Positions 37,991 through 50,765 of a stretch of DNA of 64,000 nt are shown piece by piece. The position numbers and the translations under genes are program-made. How positions within the stretch are numbered: the first letter of the stretch is position 1; each line of letters opens with the position of its first letter. The notes beneath the pieces were generated by a model. The model was not told where the DNA came from and ran no database searches. It saw only the letters and a list, made by a program, of their open reading frames with translations. The stretch lies in contig NC_051100.1 in the NCBI RefSeq assembly GCF_901709675.1, forward strand, positions 9,460,786-9,524,785, in the 5' to 3' direction. This DNA comes from Syngnathus acus (Eukaryota; Chordata; Actinopteri; Syngnathiformes; Syngnathidae).

Positions 37991-40900
37991 ATATGCTAAT
38001 CAAACTTCAATTAGATCAAATAGATCTCACGACTCTGAGGCAGATGGACTCACCATGATTGCAAAGTGTGTACACTCCAAGAAAATAAAAAAAGAACCGA
38101 TGCTTTACTGAACAAGGTCTTAACTAAGGTAAAAATGTGTTGTGCTCTTCAGGAGACTTCATTTTTAGAGAGTTGTACCTCCAGGTGTACAATTTCTTAT
38201 CACTGGACTAATCAACAAAGGAGCATTATATAATTGAAATAATCTAAAATCTATATGGTACACTGGTATAGATCTGTATTGAAAAGTCCTTCTGCTATTG
38301 TTGCTTATGACTTAGACATTCTTGAATGCTTGCCAATGATCAAGAGATATAATAAGAATACCGTTGAAGCTTCAGGCAGTTCTTTTTTGACTATCAGAGT
38401 CCATGCTGTTCAGTTCACAGTTTTACAACTCTGTTCTCCTTGACAGATGGATGAGCATAAAAGAATGAAGTCGGCACAATGAGGCAGGAAAGACAACTGG
38501 GTGGGAAGTAGCACATCAGCCTTTTCTACTTGACAGTGAGATCAAAAGCTGAGTGACTGTTGTAATATTACTTGTGTGTGACATTTACATCAACGCCGGG
38601 CAGAACAGAACAGGACAGGGTGTGGGTGAAAGTCATCCAGCCTCCTCCAGCCCCTCCTCCCAGGCACTCCCTGCCTGGGAAGGGCAGCCTGGGTGCGGCT
38701 GGCATGGAGCTGCGAGGGCCCCCATAAGGGCATGACACAAGCACTGACTGCATACATCCGGGGAGTGAAGTCTTTGTCATAACATAGCTCTCCACAAAAC
38801 AAAATAAACAGAGAAGAGGAAGAAAGGCAAGGGTGGGAAGCGATAAGACCAGGGAGGAAGCCTCAGAGAGGATAGTGGTAGTTGAGTAATGGAGGTCGCA
38901 GAACGAATCGTGACGAAAAGCTCGCCCAGGTTGATAACTATTGAGGAAGCCCCAAGTCCATTGGGCTAAATAGCAACCAGGTGCTGCTGTTGCTGTGGTG
39001 GCTTTTTTCACTGAGGTGTAAACGACCCGCTTCTTTTCATGGTCCAACACGGGAGGCCGGGAAGCAGGCCAGACGAGCGCCATGTCTCCTTGGGCTATTC
39101 CTCTCTCATTCTCACCTCTATCACCTGAGTTCCATCAGGAGTCTTGATCCTGACTGGAGCAGGCTGATTATTGTTTTGGATTGTCCATTATAGTTTATTT
39201 AAATTTTGTTTTTATTAATTTTAGTTATTTTAGTCATTGTGTTTACACTAGTACCTTATAGTTTTGGGTTTAGTTGTAGGCTTTTGTTTGTTTGTTTGTT
39301 TGTTTGTTTGTTTGTTTGTTTGTTTGTTTGTTTTTAAATTTGTTGTATTTTGTGCAACATTAAAAAAAAAATTGTAAGCATTGTATGGTAAAAAAATATA
39401 TATATATATTTCAAAAAGATGGATAGATGATGGATAGGCTGGCAGGACAGGATATTTTTTCTATATAAGATTACTTAGTTTTCATAAGGTTTGTATACGT
39501 AAAATATAGTTTCATGTATCTTTCGTTTTAAGAAGCACTTTTGATTTGATTTTGTTAACCAAAATGTTTTCCTGAAATTTGAGTTTTCGGTATTTGGTTT
39601 GTTGTCAATGATAATAACCTTGCATCACTCTAAAACACTGTCCCATTTTCATCTCTCTCCTTTACCACCACCAAATCAAGAAGGAAGCCGGGTCCCGATA
39701 ACCCCATAACGCTTTCTTCATTGTGAGTCTAATGAGAAGTAGGGAAAAAGGATGTTTGACGGAAACATATGTAGAGGTTTTTCAAAAAAGTCACGGAGGA
39801 TTTATTTGACGAAGCAAAAAAGAATCAGTAGACTCTTTGGTGGTGGGGACATTACCCCATGTTACCTATTCGATTATCTTGGGTGAGGGGAGGATGATGT
39901 GGAAGCTCAACAGCGGGATCGGTGGTGTAGCACTTGTGACGTGAACTCTGTATCGGTCCGGCGTGGTGAAGGAGCTGAGACGAAAGGAGAAGCTCTTGAT
40001 TTACGGTTCCTACCTTCATCTATGGTCACGAGCTGTGGGTCGAATGCCTCCCTGGTGAGGTGTCCCTCGGACATGATTTTTTGAGAATAACCCAAAAAGC
40101 AAATTGCCTTACTGCTCAGTACGATATAAGATATACACATTTAATTAAATTTCATTTGCACATAGGAGTCCTATTTTGTATGTATTGAGAAATAATCGTT
40201 AACAGTGCACTTTCACTCTGTCCTACATATTGACTTTAAATCTTTCATCTCCTTAGAGAATAAAAACAAGCAAATGAATCACATTTCACATGGACTCTTT
40301 ATTTTGAGCACATCCCAAAACCTTGGTACTCAGAGCAGGATTGATGACTGTGTACTCAGGTGAACCCACACAGCGAGGAGGTGCTTAATCTTTGCACCCT
40401 TTGTTGCCCCTCATGGCTTCTGTATCACTTTGTGCAAGTCAAAACAAGAATTTCAGTCCAGTAAAGATCCCTAAGAGCCTCCTCTCCTCCTCCCTGCTGA
40501 ATATTTGCACTCTAAGCTGCAGTTTTGTGTTCCCTATTTGCTCCTTTTGCTTCTGGTTTCATTTCACCTCTGGTTTGCCCTCTTCTTGGACTACAAGTTG
40601 CAGTGAACTTGTTCATGTGTCGTCCTGTGTCAACTCTTAGAGTGGATGTATGCAAAAACATCCACTCAGCGGCCACACAAACCAGGACAGGAAGCGGCAT
40701 TGGGGATAAACCAGGCGGAAAAGCCACTCATGTTTGAGATGACCGTTCGATGCGGTATGTTGACATGAGACGGGTCGGTGTGGTATCGTCACGCGCCTTC
40801 ATCTAAAAGCATCTTGAGGATTTTAGTCATAAAACACACTGACAAGAGAACAAAGCCAGAGCTCTGATCCTAAAGTTCTGTAATGACTGGTTGTGTGTCA

Positions 40901-43900
40901 TCCAGTAGAGACTGATCACATTTATGTTTGCAGTATTTAGGTCTGTGATCCTCCTGCTCAATACTGCTGCCTGGCTGAGTACACTGTCTCACATTGTGGG
41001 AAGGGAAGAGACTCTGGAATCTTTCCAGCTTCATTATCAGTACCACGCAGGCCTTCCAAGGAGGGTGTATCCAGATTTATGTGCACATTGACTGAAGTAT
41101 AGCATGGGTGGAGAACTCGCAGGTGAAAGTAAATGTATGTGTGTGTGCGTGCGTGCGTGGCCATGCACAAGGTGTGTTTCTGTATATGCGTTTGTACATG
41201 CCACTGATTAAACATTGTGTGTTTCTCATTTTAAAGGTATCTATAGTCATGACATTCAAACAAAAATAATTGTATTTAGTGGCACATTTGGGAGCTGTGG
41301 TGACACAAGCAATAAAAATGTGTTTGGCACTGTCATGCAAATCAAATCAGAGATCAAAGCTTAGAAAGAATTAAAAGCAGTTTTGCAGGATTTTAAATGA
41401 TTCTTGTTTTGGAGAAGCTCGGAGATATGCCGCCATTAAAATAATAAGAATATTATTTTGAAAGTGTTGTTGCACATAATGTACTGTATATGCAAAGTCT
41501 AACGAACTTGAAAAAAAAATGTACGTTTACAAAGACACTTCTCAGTTTTGATTGATTTTATAGTATGATAAATAGTGTGCAAGTTTGCTCTGGTATAGAA
41601 CTGTTCTGTAACCTACTGGGATGTGTCCAAAAGGTGAGCAAAATCTTAGAAGCACACAGAGGGCGATGTGAATTTATCTCTCGATTCAACACATGCAAAT
41701 TTCCACTGCCACCCTTGAGTTTAATTCTTCTGTACATTTCAGACACATTTATTAAGCAGTCAAATTAAATTGACTTCAATTACAGATATCAACACCAGTT
41801 TCAATAACTAATATTTTCTGTACATATCACTAAGTATCATACTGTACAGTTTATTACTACTACTGATGTCATAACATTTATAGCTCTCATTTTAGAGAAC
41901 TGTTGGCTTTCCAAACCCCTTTCACTTGTATCAACCAACCTAATTATATTTCATTACAATTAATTTCCACAGTGACACACCCCTTTTCCATGGCAACGGA
42001 CAACAGAGAAAGCCCCATTTGTTTATTAGATCCTCCGTGGTTTTTCTGCCAGGGTTTGAGCTCATGTTCCGTGGATTTGATGAGCGAACAGCAAAAGTTC
42101 TTGTGTTTTGGATCAAGTCCATGTTCTGACCCAATCCTTCAGACTCCAGTTCATTCAAATGACATGTTAAAAACATCACAGTGTAACTGATGTGGCAAAG
42201 CCACTGGAGACCAAAATGAATTTAAAAAAGGTCAGACACTATGTGTTATTTCTGCATTCAGTGGGTGCATTCCTTTTACTTTCCAAAAAGCTAAATTCCC
42301 CAGCCTGGAGCACATAACTGCGATAGGCACTGGAATGCACCCATGCATGAGTACCACATAAGCCATAATCAAAGCCATGTGTTTCATGATGCACTGTATA
42401 TTTGGAAGAAAATGCAAGGCAACAATTCAGGCTATTCGATTAACACCCCACATCAGTGTCCTGTCTGTGCTCAGCCCTTAGCAATTAAACCACAAGTAAT
42501 CAGCATACAGTGTTCTTGCAAGTTGTTTCTATTACAGTCACTGATGCATCATCAGGTTTGACTATTCCAAAGGAATACTACATCATTAGCTGGCAGTCTG
42601 GAGTTCTGAAACGAAGAGGTTCTGTTGTCGCTTTGATCTTGGCGCAACACCTGCATCCGAAGTCTCGGAGAAATCCTTTAAAAGTTGTGTTTGTTTGGTT
42701 GCCACGGAGACTTGGGCTCTCATCATCCTGCTATCTAGTCTTTGATATTGTTCTGGAAAAGGTCACACTGAGGTATGACGAAATGCCAAAAGACATAATA
42801 GTCATTAAATGATTGGACCAAAAACATGGGCACTGAGTCATTTTGTGTAGACGTTTGCCATGGCTGCGACTTAGGAGGCACCTGTGTTCCATCAGGATGC
42901 CATTAAAGTCTAAAATGATCACGTTCAGGATCCTACTCAAACATCCTGCATGTGTGTGTGTGTTACCAGGCTATGTTTTGTTTTAATCAGTTTGCCTGTA
43001 ATCATGATGGGATGAGCGATGCGGGTAAAACAACTTCCTGTTTCTCATTCTCCGTCTTGACCTCCCGGCCCCCCTTCATGGGCTGAGTCATAGCTGGGTA
43101 GCGGCCGTGCATGTGTGAAGATGAGGGGAAGTGAGCTCACTGGTGAGGCCTCTTGGGACCAAATCACTGTCTGTTAATTAACCACAGAATGGCCCCTTCC
43201 CAGGAGCACTCAACACGTAGTCTGCCAGTTACAGCAAGGCTAAAAAAAATGGTCCTATGCAACTGTATTGCCCTGTCACTCTTTAACTGATACGGCAATT
43301 ATAAAACTTTACAAGACATACAGAGAACAATGTTATCAAAATTGTTAGTTTGGAGGAGTCTCTTTGAAAGAAAATTCTGTAGTTGGCATGCCAGGCCAGT
43401 AGTTGGTGATGTGACTCTGTTAAATCAACTAATACCGCCAATGGTAGCCAACGATCTGCCATTTTATTTTCTTGCAAGTTACAGGGAACAGCTATCATGT
43501 CAAAGTGGTCTTGGATTCTCTGAATAGAGTTTTAGCACAATCAAATAAACACACTTTCTTCATTTGGGTGTATATTCCTAGCTTTAATTTAACATGTGTC
43601 CATATCAGTGACTCTCCAACCTGTTTTAGATGTAACGAGGCTCTGATGGTGGTACTCGGACCAGGCTGCTGCCATTTCTTGTGCAATGTGTTCCATGTGG
43701 ATAGGTAGAGCCAACATACATTTGTACCTGGCGTCTGGTTGAATAATGTCCAAGATGCTTTTCTTGAATAACTAAAGGAAGTGATGATCACGATTTGCAA
43801 CAGTCTGCTTTGATTTGTGGAAATGGAGACCACCAGCTTGCCTTGGCTCATTGCAACGTTTAACTGGCAAAGCCATCTTCTCTGGGGCTCAAAGCAAAAT

Positions 43901-46900
43901 GTCTGAAAAGCAGCCAAGCCCACACACACCTGACGATCCCGTCTTGTGTCCAATAAAAAAAAACATACACAAGGAGAACACAGATTAAACAGTCAAGACC
44001 TTCCATCACTATCTTGAGTGTGAGTTACTGAGCAATCAAAGATGTTGGGCCTTACGAGAGATAATAAATACCTAATAATAGAATCCATCATGTCAGTAAA
44101 TGCGGTCAAGACAATTGAATCATTTCTATAGTGGACAAATGACTAAATGTACAGCAAGAATAACCAAAATCTTTCATTTTCGCCCAAGGGATGAACATGT
44201 GTTTACTGTTACGGGGAAGGATCACTTTGCTCCTGTGTTCCTCACTGCTGTTCCTCTTGATCTCTAAATTACCTGACATGTTGAAGCAGATGGCCATAAC
44301 ATATTCAATGGCAACCTTCTAAATCAAACATTATCTAATTACTCACATTTGGAGGAACAGCAGAAACAGCTCAATTCTTATCTTAAATCACCATACTACC
44401 GCAATTCTTAATATTCGTGGCATGGATGCTTCTGTTTGTGTTGAGTCACACTTTTGAAGCAAAATGTGACTTTTGAAATTCCTGGTTTTAGGAATAAATA
44501 TAACATTGCAATGATACTTCAGCATCTCAAATGCAGTTCCTGCTGAGTGCTCGTGATATATTGGGCCTGTTTAGGACACGATTATCTGAACAAGAACATT
44601 TTAAATAACATTTGAAATACCGTTCACATTCAGCAGTCTTGCAGGATTCTTTTCATGTTCATCAATGAACACTTCACATAAACAACACACTGCTGTTAAT
44701 CCAATAATCACAAAATAAATATTCCTGAATAAATCTTTGCTGTCATCATCGGTTCAAACGCAACAAATAAATTTAGAGAGCTAGTTGACAACCTCTGACG
44801 GGAAGCACATTAAAGCTTTGCATCGCGGCATGTGTCATCTGTTAAAGCAGTTGGCATGGCACCATGTTGATGTAATATGGCAGTCATTATCAAGCCGCAG
44901 CCCCCGCCAAGGGAGGAATACCCTCAAATGTCATGTCTGATCAGCTTTGTTGAAAACCACACTGTCTACACAAGCAAATTTGTCACATTTGCAGCATTCA
45001 GCGCCACATTGACTCCACAATTTATGCTTTTTTATCAGTCCTTAAAATGACAATAATTAATTTAATTGTTCTACAATCTTGATAATCATGACAGCACAAA
45101 AACTTCCACTTTTAGCATACAGAGATATTTGCCAAAACAAATGCATGTCATACATAGAATTTGTCTTTGACACAGGCGCTGATATACTGTACTGAGTGCA
45201 ACAGGGCTGAATCATGATTCCAAATCTACATCATAAAAAAATATATATATATGACATACATCCGCAACTATAAAATGTCATCACACAGATGCTGTTTGCA
45301 ATCCTTCTTTGTAACTCACATTGATCTTTGGAGTGCAGATGGCTTCCTTCCATGTGTGCAGCTGTCAAAACCCTGGCAACCTCAAACATGGGCTCCATTT
45401 TCTTTAAAACTACATGACCAGATTTTTACAGGTTTCTAGCAGGATGTTGTCATATAACAAGTAGTATATAGTGTGGTCATTACAATTTTAAACAGTTTTG
45501 TGAGTTTAACAAAGCATGAGTGTCACTGTGGTGTCAAAACTGCTTCCATTAGATGGCAACCTGTGTATCCACCTGTTGCCATTCATACAACAGAAGAAGT
45601 CATGGCTTCCTGCAAGTGTATCAGCGTTCAGTTAAAGCATCTCACATTTCACACTTCAGCTTGTGAGATCCTAACAGCTAGTGACTTATAATTACTGCAA
45701 GAAAGCAGAACGCTTGCATATGTGTCTGCATCCTGTAAATTTGTGAAAATATGGCTAATCCCTAATATCCAGAGGGCAGGGATGGGAGCACTCTGAAACA
45801 TATCCGGAACATACCTTTCTGTTGTGATGGGGCAAGAGATTAAAGTTTCAAGGCCGCAAAACACAAATGTGGTTCCCTTATGAATTAATGCAAATTGCAA
45901 CCAGATGAGGCCGATGGCGGGCAAATAAAGAAAGAGAAAATAGATGATGACTGCATGGTCTACTGTAATTAGAAGGAGTGGCCTTGTTGGAAATACCTCA
46001 CTGAATTGATTAGTTTTCGTTTGTCTGCAATGTAACAAATACAGTACTTTATGGATACACGCGTTTTCTATTATGCAGCCATATAAAATCAACATCAACA
46101 GTCCTGATTTTTTTTTTGTCTTGAAGCTAGTCTATTTTAGTAATACTACATTATAAATGTAAGCCATTTCTAATGATTACAATATGTTATTTTATTTTAC
46201 TAGTCGGAAGTGATAGCCGGAACATGTCAGGTAATGAAACCTAAATAATTTGTTTGTGATAAAAGAACCAGTAAAATAATTGACAATTGAAAACAAGATG
46301 AACATAGTACAACGATTACAATATGTATTTGGGGACAAAATTGTCCTTAGTGCAGCTCTTCAGCAGCACTGGAAAATAGACCAGTTTAAACAACTAATGC
46401 AAAAAAAAAAAATGTCCCTGATTTTTTTCAGTTACAACAAAACATGACATGATTTGTCTTATAACGGATTTTCTCACAAAGGCAGTGAAAGGGGTGAAGG
46501 AGAGCTTTGCCTTGTTTTGCCTTCAAAATAAAAAAATAAACCAAACCACTTCTAAAGGCCCGCTCCCATTTGTACATACAGCTAAGCTTTCTGTCTGCTT
46601 TTAATACTGTACCAGAGCAGCTGGCAAGCTACATCACACACCTGGGTAAACACACAGCTCGGCTCTCAATGCGCAATAGCTAAACATTGTCTTTAATCTT
46701 TATCCTGTTCTGTCTCACAAGACTCATGTTAAACCACAGCTCAGTCACATGTTCACTGGCACTGTCCTCTCCTACGTAGTGCCATGCATTTTGCATTACC
46801 TCAAGAGGCTGACGGCTCCTCTGGACAGTAATGGCCCTCAAGCAGAACTCTGTTTGTATCGGTTCTGATGAGGTCAGCCTGTGTTTTCTGCCACCGCCTT

Positions 46901-49900
46901 GCTGTTCTGCCTCTCCCATCCCCCCATGTACAGTATGCCAACATAGCCAGCGAATTAATACAAGGCTCCAAACCACACACACACATCACGTTTTCAACAC
47001 GCTCAGGCTGCCAAAAGCAGGAAATAGTCTATTAATGTCCCACCTGAAGAACATTTACGTGGTGTAAGCTTCCCTCACCCATGCCTATAGAGAACATCAC
47101 TATGGTTCACCAACTTATTTCACATTATTGGAAACGGCTGCTCGTGCGCTGACCTTCCCTCTACTTGTTGGTGACTTAACCCTCGCCTGTAAAACAAAAT
47201 GAAGGAAAACACCCCGGTTAGAATGGCCTTGTTCAGTATGGAGCAAAGGCCTGCCTTATTCTTTGGGTCTGTAACATCACGTCAATGATTTCCACTGGTA
47301 TTGAAAATAATTAAGAGAGTGTTATTTTGGCAAGCAATTTGTACAACAGCATTTTGAAATGGGCATGCGAATGTGTGTTTCAAAGTCGAAAACCACACAC
47401 ATACAGTATTTGGCCTAGCTTGCATATAAACAGCCTTTCGTCATTTTTGCCAGTATGCAATAATTGAAGGATTGGCAAAAGTGCTGACACTCTGTAAGAA
47501 TTTTAAGTACTTGTGTAAAGAAGACTCAGGTAGAAGGACACATTTTCTCAAGTAAAACTGAGAAAAAAAATCAGACTGTGTACAATCTTACTGTCTTATA
47601 CTCTATGCTGTACCTGCTTGGATATCTTTATCTAAATTAGAATTTTTGAAAGCTAGAGGGTTGCGGTTTTTGGGCTAGCACAAGACACAACATATTTACC
47701 ATGAATCATTCTTGGATGACATCAAACTGTTCTCTTAAATCAGGCCGTAGATGGGAAATATCTTTCTTCTCCGAATCTGTTGAGTCATTGTCGTTAATAC
47801 TTCCCGGTTCATGCTCCTTCGCGTCACTGCTGTCCTTTTTTTTTTTTTAATTATTATTTTTATTAGTCTACTTCTCTCTACTTGGATGTTTTTAATGTCC
47901 TCCGTTGATTTTGAAAAAAGTACCAAGCCTATTTGCCACATTTAGGAGTAAAAATTACAGGCATCTGTTTTCAAGTGGAAGGGGTAACGGTTAAAAATTC
48001 AAGGAAGGTACTGTTGGGCAATTGTAACGTGAGGGACTTTGTTAGGGCTGTGCAGGTCTAACTGTTACTTATTTATGCATGCTTGAATGGCATCACACTT
48101 TGGCCCAGACCTTGAACCCCGTATCGTCCTGAGCGGCAAAGGCTTGCAGGAGTTAGAGAACCTAGCGAATGTTTTTATCGTCAGGGTTTGTTCAAAGATG
48201 CAAAAGGTTCTGCAACCTTGAACAAACCGTCTCAAACCTTCACCACTCAGTGAGATACGGGTTTAAAGGAGAAGTGAAACACCCCCATGTCTCCCTTAGT
48301 AAAAGTTTTACAGTGTCCCACCACGCTGTCCAACGCAGCAATGACGCCGTGGTTTAGAAAGTCTGAGCAATTATTGGCCTATTTAAGCTGCTTAAGTGCA
48401 CTCTAAATAAAGGTTTGGACCACAGTGGATGCCCAAGTTTGCAATGTATAATGACTGTCTGCATCAGGCCACAAGCCAGGTCGCATCTGTCAGGCTTCAG
48501 CACCACTGCAGCTAATGGATCCACACTTTATCCCAGTGAGTCTCCATGTAAAGCAATCCCCATGGCAACCCACCCACCTTTCTCTCTTCCTTCATATGGC
48601 CTTGATGAGATCCAGACTTAGCGCTGAAGCATATTAAAGTGGCCCAACAGTGTCAGCAGGAGAGCTAAATGGAAGGTAGTGAAATCTTTTGAACCTCTGT
48701 TACATTACAAAAGTTCTAAACATATCCAGCTGAGTCCAAAGTTCAGGGAAGACATAAAAGCCCTTTCCTATGTTACCTTGGAGGATGATAATAGGCAAAC
48801 AGCACTAAAACTACTAAGACGGTCCACATTCAAAGCCTGAGAGGAAGGACTCCCTGCACCTCTCACCAGCCACTAATGGCCTGTGTGTGTGTCACACAAA
48901 GCTGATCTGACAGTCGTTAGAGCTCCTCTTTTTTTGCTGCTGGTGATTAAATCCATTAACTATGGGTTAATTAGAATACAAAAGACGTAGTAATTACAGT
49001 TTGGTAGGTCACCCTGAAAGCAAAGTGATGGTTGGCTGCTTATAAGCATGACTTTGTGAGCGCCAGACTCCGGAGCAGACTTGTTTTAGAGGAGTCCAAC
49101 TTACTGCTGACATAGACAATATCTCAGCTTCTGGCTGCAGTAGAGAAGAGCGACAATGCCGAGCGAGTGTACACGAGAAAACGGGCTCCTCTGTGGCATT
49201 TTAACTGCACACACGATAAATACGAGCTCGCGGTGAGGCCGTGGTGCCCCAGGAATGCTCACATGTGGCCTGGTGGCTTTCACCACCATTGACGAGAGAG
49301 TTAGGTGGCTTTTGGTCAGCGGGATTCCTGGTGGATAGCTACATGACGCCGTGGTTGTCCATGCCAGCTTCCTTTCTGGTGCAAGACTCTTGCTGAAATG
49401 TGGTATTTGTTTACTCCGCACTTCACAAAGCAACCAATCACACTATTGTTTACGGGCTGACAGATCTCACTAAAGGACAAATATGCACGGAAATAGAAGC
49501 ATCTGAAACAAACATGGAACGACATGGCAGACGGCAACATTTCTCAGATAAATTATAACTGTGCGAATGTCTTCGCATATTTATTTATATAACAATAAAA
49601 CAGCCTCCGCAAGGCCAAAGTTAACTCAGATAAAACTATCTTGGCCTACCGAGGAGGATTTGGAAATTAAAAGAAAAAGCATGGAAGTTTAGGAATTTGA
49701 GTACAATGCCAAGTAAAATATGAGATAAGCTCAGTGTTCCTTGGACTACAAGTTTATTAACTTAAATAAACTAAAACTCATACAGGGCTCGTTTAATGTG
49801 ATGCAAATTGCTGCAATAGACAGACCCTTCAATTTATTTAGAGATGCTTTAACATAACAAGAACCCTCATCAATCGTTTTGTTACTGGCATGGCCTATGA

Positions 49901-50044
49901 CAGTTATTTGGTGTATTATTTTCATATTATTTTGGTGTCACTACAGTGACGAGGGTATGTGCACCAAGCTATGGTGTGCATTTGGTCAGTGAGACAATCT
50001 GAAGTAGGGCTATCTATTGTCTATATGATTGGATGACCGTTGTT
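37991..50044. other. Gene-free interval
   Basis: No coding exon was recognised. The longest frame (171 codons, minus, 38568-39083) runs over a GC-rich patch and has no recognisable domain. It holds the (GTTT)n at 39282-39335 and short AT tracts near 45237. Confidence 0.45.
39282..39335. repeat. (GTTT)n microsatellite
   Basis: About thirteen TTTG units followed by AT-rich sequence and a short (TA)n run near 39397-39409. Confidence 0.9.
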
Positions 50045-50205
50045 CATTTTTGGAATATCGAAGGAAACCGGAAGCACCCGCAGAAAACCCACGCAGGCAT
50101 CTAGAGAACATTCAAACTCCACAACAGAAGGTCGGAGCTAGAATCGAACCCTGCACCTCTGAACTGTGAGGCGGACGTTCAAACTAGTGCCCCACTGTGT
50201 CGCCG
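50045..50205 (-). repeat. Diverged SINE copy, minus orientation
   Basis: GGAAACCGGAAGCACCCGCA, AACATTCAAACTCCACA and TGTGAGGCGGACGTTCAAAC match the complement of the middle and tRNA-like head of the SINE at 57 kb. It is moderately diverged. The (GGAT)n tail end is missing. Confidence 0.65.
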
Positions 50206-50468
50206 CTGAGGAAAACAATAAATCAAAATTCCTGTTTAAAAAAAACACTTTTCCTTTTCTTACTCCCTTGCTGCCAAAGTCACAGGACTGAGAAAATAAC
50301 TATTTTAAGATTAACAAGCCAAATAATGCTTTCAGCTCGCTCCCTTATAAGGTTCAGAGTTGACAATACTGACAAAACGTAACAAGCTAAAATAGGACCA
50401 AACGTATCCAAGTCGGTCACATAGGAGTCATAGAACAACATTAGTTGCCTTGTGACACACCTCAGAAG

Positions 50469-50757
50469 CAGTGGCGTAGCCAAGCCGGGGCGAGCCAGGG
50501 CGGCGCCCCGGTTAGGACTCCCTGCGCCCCGGTTGAAAAAAATCGAGCTTTTTCGATTCTTCATTTTCATGCCGTTTTTTTCTTTCGGTCTTGCGCGAAT
50601 GTGCTTGCGCTATTCTATGTGCGCGATGTTATCCATTCACCGTTTGCCTCCCGGACCCGGATGTTGTTTTAGCGATCAGCGAACGGCGTGGGTGATGTTC
50701 GATTTTTTTTCCTGTGGGCGCGCGCCCCTACTGGAAAAATTCCTGGCTACGCCACTG
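50469..50757. mobile_element. hAT-like MITE, 289 bases, perfect target duplication
   Basis: Ends CAGTGGCGTAGCCAAG and CCTGGCTACGCCACTG are inverted repeats (15 of 16). A perfect 8-base duplication CTCAGAAG lies at 50461-50468 and 50758-50765. The interior is GC-rich and has no transposase. The plus-strand open frame of 180 codons across it is an artefact of the element. Confidence 0.88.
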
Positions 50758-50765
50758 CTCAGAAG

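Noticed and set aside
38568-39083. 171-codon minus-strand frame
   Set aside because: GC-rich patch with no recognisable domain, homologous phrase or supporting splice exons.
43495-43953. 152-codon minus-strand frame
   Set aside because: No domain and no neighbouring exons in phase.
45649-46098. 149-codon minus-strand frame with hydrophobic stretches
   Set aside because: AT-rich DNA gives hydrophobic codons by chance; no signal peptide with a proper start context or conserved motif is seen.
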